From positions 1 to 36,706 of the forward strand of contig WQVM01000008.1 of the NCBI GenBank assembly GCA_009783985.1: DNA of 36,706 nt, given 5' to 3'. Under the pieces are notes generated by a model, which worked only from the letters and a program-made list of their open reading frames with translations, was not told where the DNA came from and made no database searches. A program made the translations under genes and the position numbers. The stretch comes from Bacillota bacterium. GTDB lineage: Bacteria > Bacillota > Clostridia > Christensenellales > Pumilibacteraceae. This document shows, piece after piece, positions 1-6,818 of this stretch. Positions within the stretch are counted from its first letter, which is position 1. Every line of letters starts with the position of its first letter.

Positions 1-84
1 AAGGTAGCACCCAAAAAAATAGTCGGGTAATAGTGGTCAGGAAGTAAACGGTCAGTGAACTAGTTTAGTATAGTAAAAATATAA

Positions 85-125
85 AGAGAGAGCCTTGTCT
101 GGGTTGACAAGGCTCTCTCTTTTTT
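85..125 (+). terminator. Intrinsic terminator
   Basis: A perfect 15-bp inverted repeat (85-99 with 106-120, loop TGGGTT) is followed by a T run at 121-125. It would end transcription entering from the left of the window. No gene is visible in bases 1-84. Confidence 0.85.
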
Positions 126-184
126 GATGTCATAGGAAAAATCGTCTAACGCTACAGTTGTGACGCAAAAAAGAGCCTCAGCGA

Positions 185-241
185 ACCGCCCACCGAGATT
201 GCCTGAATAAAGAACAAAATATGTTCGGTGGCGGCTTTTTT
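185..241 (+). terminator. Second terminator-like hairpin
   Basis: CCGCCCACCGA at 185-195 pairs with TCGGTGGCGG at 224-233 with one bulged C, and a T run follows at 236-241. The loop is long (about 28 nt), so it is weaker than the hairpin at 85-125. The stretch 1-342 holds no credible coding region. Confidence 0.5.
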
Positions 242-284
242 ACTTTATATTAAGAAGCTCTTTTAATAGTTGTAAATCTGTTCA

Positions 285-338
285 AAAATAAAAAATCTCC
301 AATCGATTCGCCTGTAATTGGCGGTTCGACTGGAGATT
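285..338 (-). terminator. Terminator of tRNA-Val
   Basis: On the minus strand, just after the tRNA, a 13-bp stem (326-338 with 294-306, one G-U pair) is followed by a T-rich tail (TTTTTATTTTT). It ends the rpmB/tRNA-Val strand. Confidence 0.85.
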
Positions 339-342
339 CGTT

Positions 343-418
343 TGGTGGGAGCAACAGGGATCGAACCTGTGACCCTCTGCTTGTAAGGCAGATGCTCTCC
401 CAGCTGAGCTATGCTCCC
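343..418 (-). tRNA. tRNA-Val (anticodon UAC)
   Basis: The minus strand folds as a full cloverleaf. The acceptor stem GGGAGCA pairs with TGCTCCC, the anticodon stem is TCTGC/GCAGA around the loop CTTACAA (anticodon TAC, reading GUA), and the T-arm contains GGTTCGATCC. The 3' CCA is encoded. It lies directly downstream of rpmB, from which it is separated by a terminator. Confidence 0.97.
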
Positions 419-419
419 A

Positions 420-450
420 CAAAAATGCATTAGATACTGGTCTAATGCAT
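420..450 (-). terminator. Terminator of rpmB
   Basis: A perfect 10-bp inverted repeat, ATGCATTAGA (425-434) and TCTAATGCAT (441-450), is followed on the minus strand by five T residues. It sits between the rpmB stop and tRNA-Val. Confidence 0.75.
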
Positions 451-463
451 ATAAATACTTTGA

Positions 464-652
464 TTATTTTGCAACTTTTTTTGATGTACGGACACAGCGT
501 GTGCAAACATATTGGTTAGACACAGTTCCGTCAATTTCGATACGCTTCTTGTGTAAATTAGGTTCGAAAGTTCTTCTTGTGTGGCGGTTTGAGTGACTGA
601 CATTATTGCCGGACGCTTTGCCTTTGCCGCACACAGCACATATTCTGCTCAT
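464..652 (-). CDS. rpmB: 50S ribosomal protein L28
   Basis: The 62-aa product is a full-length L28, a component of the large ribosomal subunit. It begins [11 protein letters not shown] and carries two Cys pairs (CAVC near residue 5, CTRC near residue 51), typical of the zinc-binding L28 form, with the conserved basic core [10 protein letters not shown] Shine-Dalgarno sequence (CGGAGGC) lies 9 nt before the ATG. It is divergent from the asp23-like/fakA-like pair, an arrangement known from Bacillus and many other Bacillota (rpmB-yloU-yloV), which supports both assignments. Confidence 0.96.
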   Translation of the reverse strand: MSRICAVCGKGKASGNNVSHSNRHTRRTFEPNLHKKRIEIDGTVSNQYVCTRCVRTSKKVAK

Positions 653-698
653 TATTTTTTGCCTCCGTTATTATATGCCGATACATACAACAGGAATT

Positions 699-728
699 AT
701 TATAACACATTTGATAAACTAAAATCAA
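699..728 (-). promoter_or_regulatory. Promoter of rpmB
   Basis: On the minus strand TTGATT (728-723), an 18-bp spacer and a perfect TATAAT (704-699) lie 46 nt before the rpmB start codon. This fits a sigma-A promoter. Confidence 0.6.
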
Positions 729-768
729 GCAAAATTTACCATATTTTGAAATTACTCCAAAAAATCAC

Positions 769-797
769 TTGCAAAAAATGTTTAATTATAGTAAACT
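769..797 (+). promoter_or_regulatory. Possible promoter of the asp23-like operon
   Basis: TTGCAA (769-774), a 17-bp spacer and TAAACT (792-797) lie 64 nt before the start of the Asp23-like gene. Both boxes are imperfect, so this is a tentative call. The interval 653-861 holds this and the rpmB promoter and no gene. Confidence 0.4.
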
Positions 798-861
798 ATA
801 AGAAGTGTGATAAATCTTAGCCTGCATACGATTAGTAAATCACATCAATAGAGATTAAATT

Positions 862-1221
862 ATGGCAGTTAATACAGCAAATGCATATGGACGCATTATG
901 GTGACAGACGAAGCTATTTCGGAGGTCGCTGGTTTTTCTGCACTTGACTGCTATGGTATAGTTGATTTGGTCACTAAAAAATTCTGCGAAAACATATCGC
1001 AGTTTTTTCGCAAGGGTAAAGTCAGGAGAGCATCAAGAGGTGTGAAGGTGCTGACTAACGGCGACAAAATTTTTATTGACCTTAAAGTTATTGTAAAATA
1101 CGGTGTGGCTATCGAAGCCGTTGCCGAGTCACTCAAAAAGACTGTAACCTACAATGTCGAAAAATTTACCGGTATGGTAGTTGATACAGTCAATATTAAT
1201 GTTATCGGAGTAAAGGTATAG
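862..1221 (+). CDS. Asp23/YloU (DUF322) family envelope stress protein
   Basis: The 119-aa product matches the Asp23/Gls24/YloU family, small proteins often made in quantity and linked to cell-envelope homeostasis. Diagnostic parts are the N-terminal GRIMVTDEAISEVAG, then CYGIVDLV, RGVKVLTNGD, and the C-terminal segment ending in VDTVNINVIGVKV. No membrane segment is visible, so it is probably cytoplasmic or membrane-associated through partners. It lies just upstream of the DAK2-domain gene, the usual order. No clear Shine-Dalgarno sequence precedes the ATG. Confidence 0.93.
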   Translation: MAVNTANAYGRIMVTDEAISEVAGFSALDCYGIVDLVTKKFCENISQFFRKGKVRRASRGVKVLTNGDKIFIDLKVIVKYGVAIEAVAESLKKTVTYNVEKFTGMVVDTVNINVIGVKV

Positions 1222-1295
1222 GGATATATGGAGTAAGGGATTGGATATAGGAATAGTTTTATTGCTTATATTGCTGTCATTACTCTCTAATTTCT

Positions 1296-2957
1296 ATGCA
1301 TAAAAATATAAAAATGCATAAAACAATAAATGGTTCTACTTTAAGAAAAATGATTTTGAGCGGGGCGAAAAGCCTTGAGCAAAATAAAGATTATATAGAT
1401 TCCCTCAATGTTTTTCCTGTGCCTGACGGTGATACAGGGACTAATATGTCGCTTACTATGTTGACAGCTGCCAAAGAAATTTCGGCGTGTGCGAGCAACA
1501 ATATGAGTGCACTTTGTGCTGCACTTAGCAAGGGGGCACTTAGAGGGGCGAGAGGCAACAGCGGTGTAATACTCAGTCAGATTTTTAAGGGTATTTGCAA
1601 TGTTTTGTCTGAGTCGGGTGAGAATGTCGGGTGTAAGCAGTTTGCTAAGGCACTCAAGGAAGGCTCTGATATAGCGTATAAGGCTGTTACTAAGCCAAAA
1701 GAAGGGACAATCCTTACCGTAATTCGTGAGATGTCGGACGCTGCACTCAAAATCTGCAAAAAATCGATTGATATTGACGAATTTTTAGAAAAAGTAATCG
1801 CAGAAGGTGAGGTTTCGCTCAAAAAAACTCCTGAACTTTTGCCTGTTTTGGCAAAAGCGGGTGTTGTTGATGCCGGCGGAAGAGGTCTTCTTGTTATAAT
1901 GCAAGGTTTTGTCAATGCAATAATAGGTATAGAGGACTATACTTTTGAGTTTGCGACAGATACATTTGCGGCTGATCCAAGCGAACGGAGTCATGTTGAC
2001 TATAGTAATCTTGCAGAGATAGAATTTGCCTATTGTACAGAGTTTTTTATAATTAATCTGCACAAAAAGACTACCGAAGCCGAAATCGACCGTTTTAGAG
2101 AGAGTTTGATGACTATCGGTGACTGCGTGCTTGTTATCGGTGACCTATCTATGGTCAAAATTCATGTGCATACTAACGAGCCGGGTACAGCACTTAATTT
2201 AGCTGTCAAATTAGGTGAAGTTGACCGAATTAAGATAGAAAATATGCTTGAGGAGAATCGTGCGCTTATCGGAAAAGGTAATGAGAATCTCAAGCCTTTT
2301 GGCATAGTTTCTGTTTGTGCAGGCGAGGGGCTTGCGGCTATATTCAAAGATTTGCAGGTTGATGCGGTTATTGAGGGCGGACAAACAATGAACCCAAGTG
2401 CAGAGGATATTGCTAATGCTTGTGACAGGGTTTTGGCATCAGATATCTTTGTTTTTCCTAATAATAAGAACATAATTTTGGCAGCTGAGCAAGCAAAAGC
2501 TATCAGTCGTCGTAATTTGCATATTATTCCGTCAAAAAATGTGCCACAAGGACTGGCAGGTGTTTTATCTTATGATGCAGAGGCAGAAGCAGGCGAAAAC
2601 TATGAGGCAATGAGTGATGCTATCCAAAATGTCAAGGCAGGTATGGTTACATATGCTGTCAGAAATACAAAAATCGGTAATTTTGACCTCAAAGAGGGCG
2701 ATATTATCGGTATAATTGAGGACGGCAAGTCCAGAATTGCGGCAAAAGGTAAAGATATATCAAAAGTAGTGCGTGATTTAGTCGGCAAAATGATGGAAAA
2801 CGACACAAGCACTATTACGCTATACTTTGGTAGTGAAGTAACCGAGGAAGAAGCCGAAAAACTTGCCACCGAACTACAAGAAAAATACGATAATTGTGAT
2901 GTTGACTTCCATTTTGGCGGACAACCATTGTATTACTATATAATCGCAATGGAATAG
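1296..2957 (+). CDS. fakA: DAK2-domain fatty-acid kinase subunit FakA/YloV-like
   Basis: The 553-aa product has the full FakA/YloV layout. An N-terminal DAK2 nucleotide-binding domain contains NVFPVPDGDTGTN (residues 38-50) and GARGNSGV (84-91). A middle region follows, then a C-terminal DegV-like region with MVTYAVRNTKI and the ending HFGGQPLYYYIIAME. In characterised relatives FakA phosphorylates exogenous fatty acids bound to FakB for phospholipid synthesis. No FakB gene is nearby. The start is uncertain: Met7 (base 1314) is equally plausible and neither ATG has a Shine-Dalgarno site. Confidence 0.93.
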   Translation: MHKNIKMHKTINGSTLRKMILSGAKSLEQNKDYIDSLNVFPVPDGDTGTNMSLTMLTAAKEISACASNNMSALCAALSKGALRGARGNSGVILSQIFKGICNVLSESGENVGCKQFAKALKEGSDIAYKAVTKPKEGTILTVIREMSDAALKICKKSIDIDEFLEKVIAEGEVSLKKTPELLPVLAKAGVVDAGGRGLLVIMQGFVNAIIGIEDYTFEFATDTFAADPSERSHVDYSNLAEIEFAYCTEFFIINLHKKTTEAEIDRFRESLMTIGDCVLVIGDLSMVKIHVHTNEPGTALNLAVKLGEVDRIKIENMLEENRALIGKGNENLKPFGIVSVCAGEGLAAIFKDLQVDAVIEGGQTMNPSAEDIANACDRVLASDIFVFPNNKNIILAAEQAKAISRRNLHIIPSKNVPQGLAGVLSYDAEAEAGENYEAMSDAIQNVKAGMVTYAVRNTKIGNFDLKEGDIIGIIEDGKSRIAAKGKDISKVVRDLVGKMMENDTSTITLYFGSEVTEEEAEKLATELQEKYDNCDVDFHFGGQPLYYYIIAME

Positions 2958-2981
2958 AATAATTAGGTTACAAGTCTAAAT

Positions 2982-2998
2982 CTAGGAATAATTCCTAG
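2982..2998. repeat. 17-bp perfect palindrome
   Basis: CTAGGAAT-A-ATTCCTAG is a perfect inverted repeat ending 8 nt before the U32 peptidase start codon. It could be an operator or a weak hairpin at the gene boundary. No T tract follows. Confidence 0.5.
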
Positions 2999-3006
2999 TT
3001 TCTACG

Positions 3007-4362
3007 ATGACTAAAAGCAATTATAAAAAAATAGAACTAGTTTCTCCGGCGGGTAATTTAGATAAGCTGAGGGTGGCTTTTTGTTTTGGTGCTGATGCGG
3101 TTTATTTGGCGGGTAAGAGATGGGGACTAAGAGCACAGGCGGACAATTTTGAGCGTGATGAGATTGTTGAGGCTGTAAGACTGGCAAAGACTTGTAAAAA
3201 GAATGTATATATTACCCTCAATATTCTAGCTAGAGGAGAGGATTTTGACGGGTTAGATGATTATATCGCTTTTCTTAATGAGGCTAAAGTAAACGGTGTA
3301 ATAGCAAGTGACTTAGGTGTTATGGCTAGAGTTAAGGCAATTGCACCCACAATGCCTATACATGTGTCCACACAAGCAAATGTAAGTAATGCAGCGGCGG
3401 CTTTGGAATATGTGCGTCTTGGTGCAAGTAGGATTGTACTTGCGAGAGAACTTAATTTATCCGAGATTGCCGTTATCCGAAAGGCATTGCCTAAATCCGT
3501 ACGGTTAGAGGCTTTTGTACACGGTGCGATGTGTATGGGTATCAGCGGACGGTGTTTAATAAGTAATTATTTGGCTGGGCGGGACAGTAACCGTGGTGAC
3601 TGTAGTCAGCCATGCAGGTGGGAATTTGGCGATAAATCCCGTCATTGCGAAGAGCAAAGCGACCCATTCGGCAAGCTCAGAGCAGGCTCCGCAATCCCAT
3701 GTAAAAAGCTCAAAAGCAACATAGACCTAACATATCCGTCATCTAGAGGTAATCCGAGCGGCGAGTTGGAAGTCCAAGAGGATAACAGGGGCACATATTT
3801 CTTTAACAGTAACGACCTTAATATGATAGAGTATATCGACAAGCTGTATGAGGCAGGTGTCGATTGTTTTAAGATAGAAGGGCGAGTTAAGTCGGTTTAT
3901 TATGTAGCCGCGGTAACGGGTGCATACCGCAAAATGATTGACTTGTACGCACAAAAAGGCAAAGAGTTTGTACCTTGTCCCCAAATAACAAGCGAAACTT
4001 ATAAAGTAGCGCACAGAGGTTACAGCACAGGTTTTTATTTAGGCGGAGACGCTGGACAAAACTATGTATCAAGTCAAGCCGCGTGCGAATACGACTTTGT
4101 AGGGGCGGTAATTGAAGATAAATGCAAAGACGGTTATGCCGTAATAGAACAACGCAACCGTTTTGTAGTGGGCGATACTTTAGAAGTTATGTCGCCCGCT
4201 CAACATCATAACGCTCAACTAATAATAGCGCATATGACCGACCTCAAAGACAACCCAATCCCCGATGCCAAATTTGTCCAACAAAAACTCAAAGTATATA
4301 CGGATATTCCCCTTAAAGCGGGAGATATGCTAAGAAAAAACAGAGTCAATCATCTTTCTTAG
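3007..4362 (+). CDS. Peptidase U32 family protein with in-frame repeat insertion
   Basis: The 451-aa product belongs to the U32 (collagenase-like) family. The signature EAFVHGAMCMGISGRC spans residues 168-183 and is followed by the conserved Cys/Gly-rich CSQPCRW. The N-terminus ELVSPAGNLDKLRVAFCFGADAVYLAG is cut here: ELVSPAGNLDKL is the usual family opening. Family members include tRNA hydroxylation factors (TrhP-like) and putative proteases, so the substrate cannot be fixed. Oddly, residues 212-231 (starting RHCEEQSD) are encoded by a dispersed palindromic repeat inserted in frame in the loop between CRW and GTYFFNSND. No Shine-Dalgarno site precedes the ATG. Confidence 0.9.
   Translation: MTKSNYKKIELVSPAGNLDKLRVAFCFGADAVYLAGKRWGLRAQADNFERDEIVEAVRLAKTCKKNVYITLNILARGEDFDGLDDYIAFLNEAKVNGVIASDLGVMARVKAIAPTMPIHVSTQANVSNAAAALEYVRLGASRIVLARELNLSEIAVIRKALPKSVRLEAFVHGAMCMGISGRCLISNYLAGRDSNRGDCSQPCRWEFGDKSRHCEEQSDPFGKLRAGSAIPCKKLKSNIDLTYPSSRGNPSGELEVQEDNRGTYFFNSNDLNMIEYIDKLYEAGVDCFKIEGRVKSVYYVAAVTGAYRKMIDLYAQKGKEFVPCPQITSETYKVAHRGYSTGFYLGGDAGQNYVSSQAACEYDFVGAVIEDKCKDGYAVIEQRNRFVVGDTLEVMSPAQHHNAQLIIAHMTDLKDNPIPDAKFVQQKLKVYTDIPLKAGDMLRKNRVNHLS
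3640..3700. repeat. Dispersed repeat inserted inside the U32 gene
   Basis: The segment starts CGTCATTGCGAAGAGC and ends GCAATCCCATG. The same ends occur in the intergenic palindrome at 5003-5089. It adds about 20 codons without breaking the frame. The translation HCEEQSD is a familiar product of dispersed repeats of this type in bacterial genomes. Confidence 0.75.
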
Positions 4363-4543
4363 TGATGGGTTGAGTTATTGGGTCATAATTACAAGGTTTC
4401 TTGATAAAATTAGGGCAGTAGTGTAGTTCCGAAACGGGATTGATGAAACTTGAGCAAAAGCCGTAAAATGCTTTAATATATTTGTTAGATAATCGTTGGT
4501 AAGACGGGATAAAAGATTGACAGTCTTTGCAATGTTGATTCAT
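4346..4543 (-). CDS. Small cysteine-rich protein
   Basis: This 65-aa ORF is supported by a good Shine-Dalgarno sequence (AGGAGA) 8 nt before its ATG on the minus strand. It is cysteine-rich: CKDC at residues 5-8, then GFC, HYC and KPC, a spacing that suggests a small metal-binding (zinc or Fe-S) fold. It overlaps the 3' end of the U32 gene by 17 nt in a convergent arrangement. I do not recognise a named family. It is divergent from the Cro/CI-type regulator at 4765, with which it might share control. Confidence 0.6.
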   Translation of the reverse strand: MNQHCKDCQSFIPSYQRLSNKYIKAFYGFCSSFINPVSELHYCPNFIKKPCNYDPITQPITKKDD

Positions 4544-4668
4544 AATTGTGTCTCCTAAGGCAGCAAAAAATCGGGCAATAAAATTGTTTTGTTTTGCCTT
4601 TTGTTTGTTGCTTTTTTTAATATTTTGTGATACAATAAAAGTTGCTACTTATTTTGCTAATCAGTAGC

Positions 4669-4697
4669 TTGCAGAACTATCTGCGTACAACTATATT
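4669..4697 (+). promoter_or_regulatory. Promoter of the Cro/CI-type regulator
   Basis: TTGCAG (4669-4674), a 17-bp spacer and TATATT (4692-4697) would start transcription near 4704, exactly at the left arm of the palindrome at 4703-4746. Confidence 0.55.
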
Positions 4698-4702
4698 ATA
4701 CA

Positions 4703-4746
4703 TTCTCATTTATGCGAATGTCAAGCAATTTTCGCATAAATGAGAA
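4703..4746. promoter_or_regulatory. Palindromic operator ahead of the HTH gene
   Basis: Two perfect 16-bp inverted arms, TTCTCATTTATGCGAA (4703-4718) and its complement (4731-4746), are separated by 12 bp. They lie between the promoter and the start of the regulator gene. The layout fits autorepression by a dimeric HTH protein, although the arms could equally form an RNA hairpin in the leader. Confidence 0.65.
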
Positions 4747-4764
4747 AATATTTGAAATAATTTT

Positions 4765-4980
4765 ATGGAATTTGATTGCAGTAAAGTAATAGAACGCATT
4801 AAATCCGCTTGCGCCGCTAAAGGGGTTAGTGTGAATTCTGCATTTATACAAAGTGGCGTAAAGAAAGATATGATTGTACATTTATCAAATCAGCATATCC
4901 CAAGTGCAGACAAATTTCTTAAACTCGCATATTTTTTAGGTGTAACCACCGATTACTTGTTAGGATTAAGTGACAATTAG
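4765..4980 (+). CDS. Cro/CI-type HTH transcriptional regulator
   Basis: The 71-aa product is a single XRE-type helix-turn-helix domain. The segments SVNSAFIQSGVKKDMIVHL (recognition helix region) and PSADKFLKLAYFLGVTTDYL match the family pattern, including the terminal ADYLLGL-type helix. It has no additional sensor domain. A large palindrome directly upstream suggests autoregulation. There is no Shine-Dalgarno site before the ATG. Its targets are unknown; the divergent Cys-rich gene is a candidate. Confidence 0.85.
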   Translation: MEFDCSKVIERIKSACAAKGVSVNSAFIQSGVKKDMIVHLSNQHIPSADKFLKLAYFLGVTTDYLLGLSDN

Positions 4981-5002
4981 CACTAAGATACATATTTAAT
5001 TT

Positions 5003-5089
5003 GTCATTGCGAGGAGGTACGACGAAGCAATCCCACGAATAGAACACTTTACATGGGATTGCTTCGTCGCTTTCGCTCCTCGCAATGAC
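5003..5089. repeat. Palindromic dispersed repeat (GTCATTGCGAGGAG family)
   Basis: Arms GTCATTGCGAGGAG and CTCCTCGCAATGAC bound a long inverted repeat with inner arms CGACGAAGCAATCCCA / TGGGATTGCTTCGTCG. A T-run follows at 5090-5094, so it could also stop transcription from the HTH gene. Its ends match the insertion in the U32 gene at 3640-3700. Confidence 0.85.
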
Positions 5090-5102
5090 TTTTTTATGTT
5101 AG

Positions 5103-5291
5103 TTGATAATTGATATTCGGGCGGCTGAGGCCGCCCCTACGACTGAAAACACAATTGCATATCATAGGTCAACAGCTTGAAGTATAGTTACATTAGGAAT
5201 TTAAGTTATACCACCATTTGGGTATTCTAATGCAGTTGTATTCCTAGTTGTAGGGGCGGATGCCCCCAGCCGCCCGAATATCAATTATCAA
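5103..5291. repeat. MITE-like inverted-repeat element
   Basis: The ends TTGATAATTGATATTCGGGC (5103-) and its exact complement (to 5291) continue into GC-rich arms reading GCCCCTAC/GTAGGGGC. Together they bound a 189-bp element without coding capacity. The arm length and lack of an ORF suggest a non-autonomous mobile repeat. Confidence 0.75.
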
Positions 5292-5336
5292 TTTATACAA
5301 CAGGTCTTAAGTTAGGTTGGTCAATTGTGTCTTAGT

Positions 5337-5385
5337 CAAAATTTGTTAATAAATCCGTCCGCTATGGTAGACGGAGCAGAAATTT
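5337..5385. other. Stem-loop in the hrcA upstream region
   Basis: CAAAATTT / AAATTTTG outer arms enclose TCCGTC / GACGGA inner arms. The rest of 5292-5440 is AT-rich and shows no gene. Confidence 0.35.
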
Positions 5386-5443
5386 TGTTGTCTAGCAACT
5401 CAAAACATTTCTAAAAAATTTTGCAAATAGTATTATTTTTTTG

Positions 5444-5470
5444 TTGACACTCTACTGCGCAGTGTGCTAA
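5444..5470. promoter_or_regulatory. CIRCE operator 1 (HrcA site)
   Basis: TTGACACTC-N9-GTGTGCTAA matches the CIRCE consensus TTAGCACTC-N9-GAGTGCTAA with three mismatches, two of which create the -35 hexamer TTGACA. Confidence 0.8.
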
Positions 5471-5473
5471 TAT
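5444..5473 (+). promoter_or_regulatory. Sigma-A promoter of the hrcA operon, overlapping CIRCE 1
   Basis: A perfect TTGACA (5444-5449), an 18-bp spacer and TAATAT (5468-5473) form a promoter whose spacer is occupied by the first CIRCE box, so HrcA binding would block RNA polymerase directly. Confidence 0.85.
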
Positions 5474-5484
5474 GGTAGAGTGTT

Positions 5485-5511
5485 TTAGCAATCTATTGAT
5501 TAGAGTGCTAG
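5485..5511. promoter_or_regulatory. CIRCE operator 2 (HrcA site)
   Basis: TTAGCAATC-N9-GAGTGCTAG has one mismatch in each arm against the CIRCE consensus. It lies just downstream of the predicted transcription start, giving a double operator. The gene encoding its repressor follows in the same operon. Confidence 0.88.
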
Positions 5512-5541
5512 CACTAATCAAAGAGGAGCGGTAATGTGAAT

Positions 5542-5669
5542 AATTATAAATTATAATGTATAAATTATAAATTGGATATTCTGCTGTGGCAGAAAGTAAT
5601 ATTGAATATTCTGCTGTGGCAGAAAAATCACAACAACAATTTATAACTTATAATTCATAATTTATAATT
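5542..5669. repeat. AT-rich inverted-repeat element in the hrcA leader
   Basis: Two 32-nt AT-rich arms (5542-5573 and 5638-5669) are nearly complementary. Between them a 20-nt unit containing the hairpin TTCTGC-TGTG-GCAGAA occurs twice with a 30-nt period (5576-5595 and 5606-5625). A good Shine-Dalgarno (GAGGAG, 5523-5528) precedes the element, while the hrcA ATG follows it without one. The element may therefore have inserted between the ribosome site and the gene. A related element lies at 6737-6809. Confidence 0.7.
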
Positions 5670-5677
5670 ACAACCCA

Positions 5678-6733
5678 ATGGCGATTAGCGGCAGAAAAGA
5701 AAAAATATTGCAGGCTGTTATTGATAGCTATATCACGACGGCGGCTCCTATCAGCAGCAGCGAGATTAAGGATAAGTATTTTGACGCAATTTCGAGCGCA
5801 ACAATACGCAACGAACTCGCAGCGTTAGAGGATATGGGCTATCTTGTGCAGCCGCATACTTCGGCTGGGCGTATTCCTACGGCTGAAGCGTATCGGCTGT
5901 ATGTCGAAAAACTTATGCCTCGCCGTAAGCTGTCACGGCAAGAGCTTAGTACAATCAAGCGTTACTTTAACCGTAAGATAACCGAGATTGACGATGTTCT
6001 TAAAAGTACGGCTAAGGTTATATCCGAGATTACTAATCTTACCAGCGTTGCCTATATGGGCAATATTGAGACAGCAGTAATCAAGAGCGTCAAATTTGTT
6101 AAGATTGACGAGAGTACTGCACTTGTCATAATTGTTACTGATGTAGGCATACTAAAAGATGCGACAGTTAATTTGGGCGTCGATGTAAGTCAAGACTTTT
6201 TTGACAGGGTAAATCAGTTTGTGACAGAGGCTTTTGCGGGGCGTCAGATACTTGATATAGTGGGGGCAAAAGCCGAGAAGACTTTAGACGAGATTAAAGC
6301 CGAGTATCAAGCGGTATATAAGACGGTTTATAAGATACTCAAAAATTACGCGCATGACGAGGCTGTGAGTGATTTGGTGTTAGAGGGCAGCGCAAAGATT
6401 TTGGAACAACCCGAATATACTAATCTGACTAAAGCAAAAGCAATGCTTGATATGCTGGACGCTAAAAAACAACTTGTACCTGTGCTTAAAAGCAATGATG
6501 ACTTTAGTATCAATCTAAAAATAGGTAAGGATAACGAAATCGGTCAAGGAATGCCCGAGTGTGCCATAGTTACTGCGACATTTTCGCAGGGCGGCAAGAA
6601 TATGGGCGGAGCGGGCGTTATCGGACCTATGCGGATGGATTATCCAAAAGTTATTTCGGTACTTGATTATATAAGTAAAGCACTTAGCAACCCTGAGTAC
6701 GGACAAATCGGACTTCCTGAGGAGGAGGAATAG
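5678..6733 (+). CDS. hrcA: Heat-inducible transcription repressor HrcA
   Basis: The 351-aa product is full length for HrcA, the CIRCE-binding repressor of class I heat-shock genes. The N-terminal winged helix begins with RKEKILQAVIDSYITTA and contains SSATIRNELAALEDMGYL and HTSAGRIPTAEAYRLYV. The C-terminal part ends in GPMRMDYPKVISVLDYI, typical of the family. It heads the hrcA-grpE-dnaK-dnaJ operon behind two CIRCE sites, so it should repress its own transcription. The start is fixed by homology. No Shine-Dalgarno site adjoins it because an AT-rich repeat intervenes. Confidence 0.97.
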   Translation: MAISGRKEKILQAVIDSYITTAAPISSSEIKDKYFDAISSATIRNELAALEDMGYLVQPHTSAGRIPTAEAYRLYVEKLMPRRKLSRQELSTIKRYFNRKITEIDDVLKSTAKVISEITNLTSVAYMGNIETAVIKSVKFVKIDESTALVIIVTDVGILKDATVNLGVDVSQDFFDRVNQFVTEAFAGRQILDIVGAKAEKTLDEIKAEYQAVYKTVYKILKNYAHDEAVSDLVLEGSAKILEQPEYTNLTKAKAMLDMLDAKKQLVPVLKSNDDFSINLKIGKDNEIGQGMPECAIVTATFSQGGKNMGGAGVIGPMRMDYPKVISVLDYISKALSNPEYGQIGLPEEEE

Positions 6734-6736
6734 GTT

Positions 6737-6809
6737 AATTATAAATTATAAAATATAAATTATAAGTTATCGTCAACAATTTATCATTTATAATTCATAA
6801 TTTATCATT
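6737..6809. repeat. AT-rich inverted repeat between hrcA and grpE
   Basis: Arms at 6737-6768 and 6778-6809 are near-complementary and closely resemble those of the element at 5542-5669, with only a 9-nt loop (ATCGTCAAC). The transcript would form a long hairpin between the hrcA stop and the grpE start. Confidence 0.75.
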
Positions 6810-6818
6810 GAAAACATT

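Noticed and set aside
282-506. Minus-strand ORF over the tRNA-Val region
   Set aside because: It reads through the tRNA and terminators and has no ribosome site.
1577-2869. Several minus-strand ORFs opposite the fakA-like gene
   Set aside because: All are antisense to a fully conserved coding sequence and lack ribosome sites.
4562-4620. T-rich stretch with GCAGCAAA / TTTGTTGC arms considered as a terminator
   Set aside because: The pairing is interrupted and long-range, and no plus-strand gene ends nearby.
5576-5625. Two copies of a 20-nt unit with 30-nt period, considered as a mini CRISPR array
   Set aside because: Only two units, 10-nt spacers, a self-complementary repeat and no cas genes.
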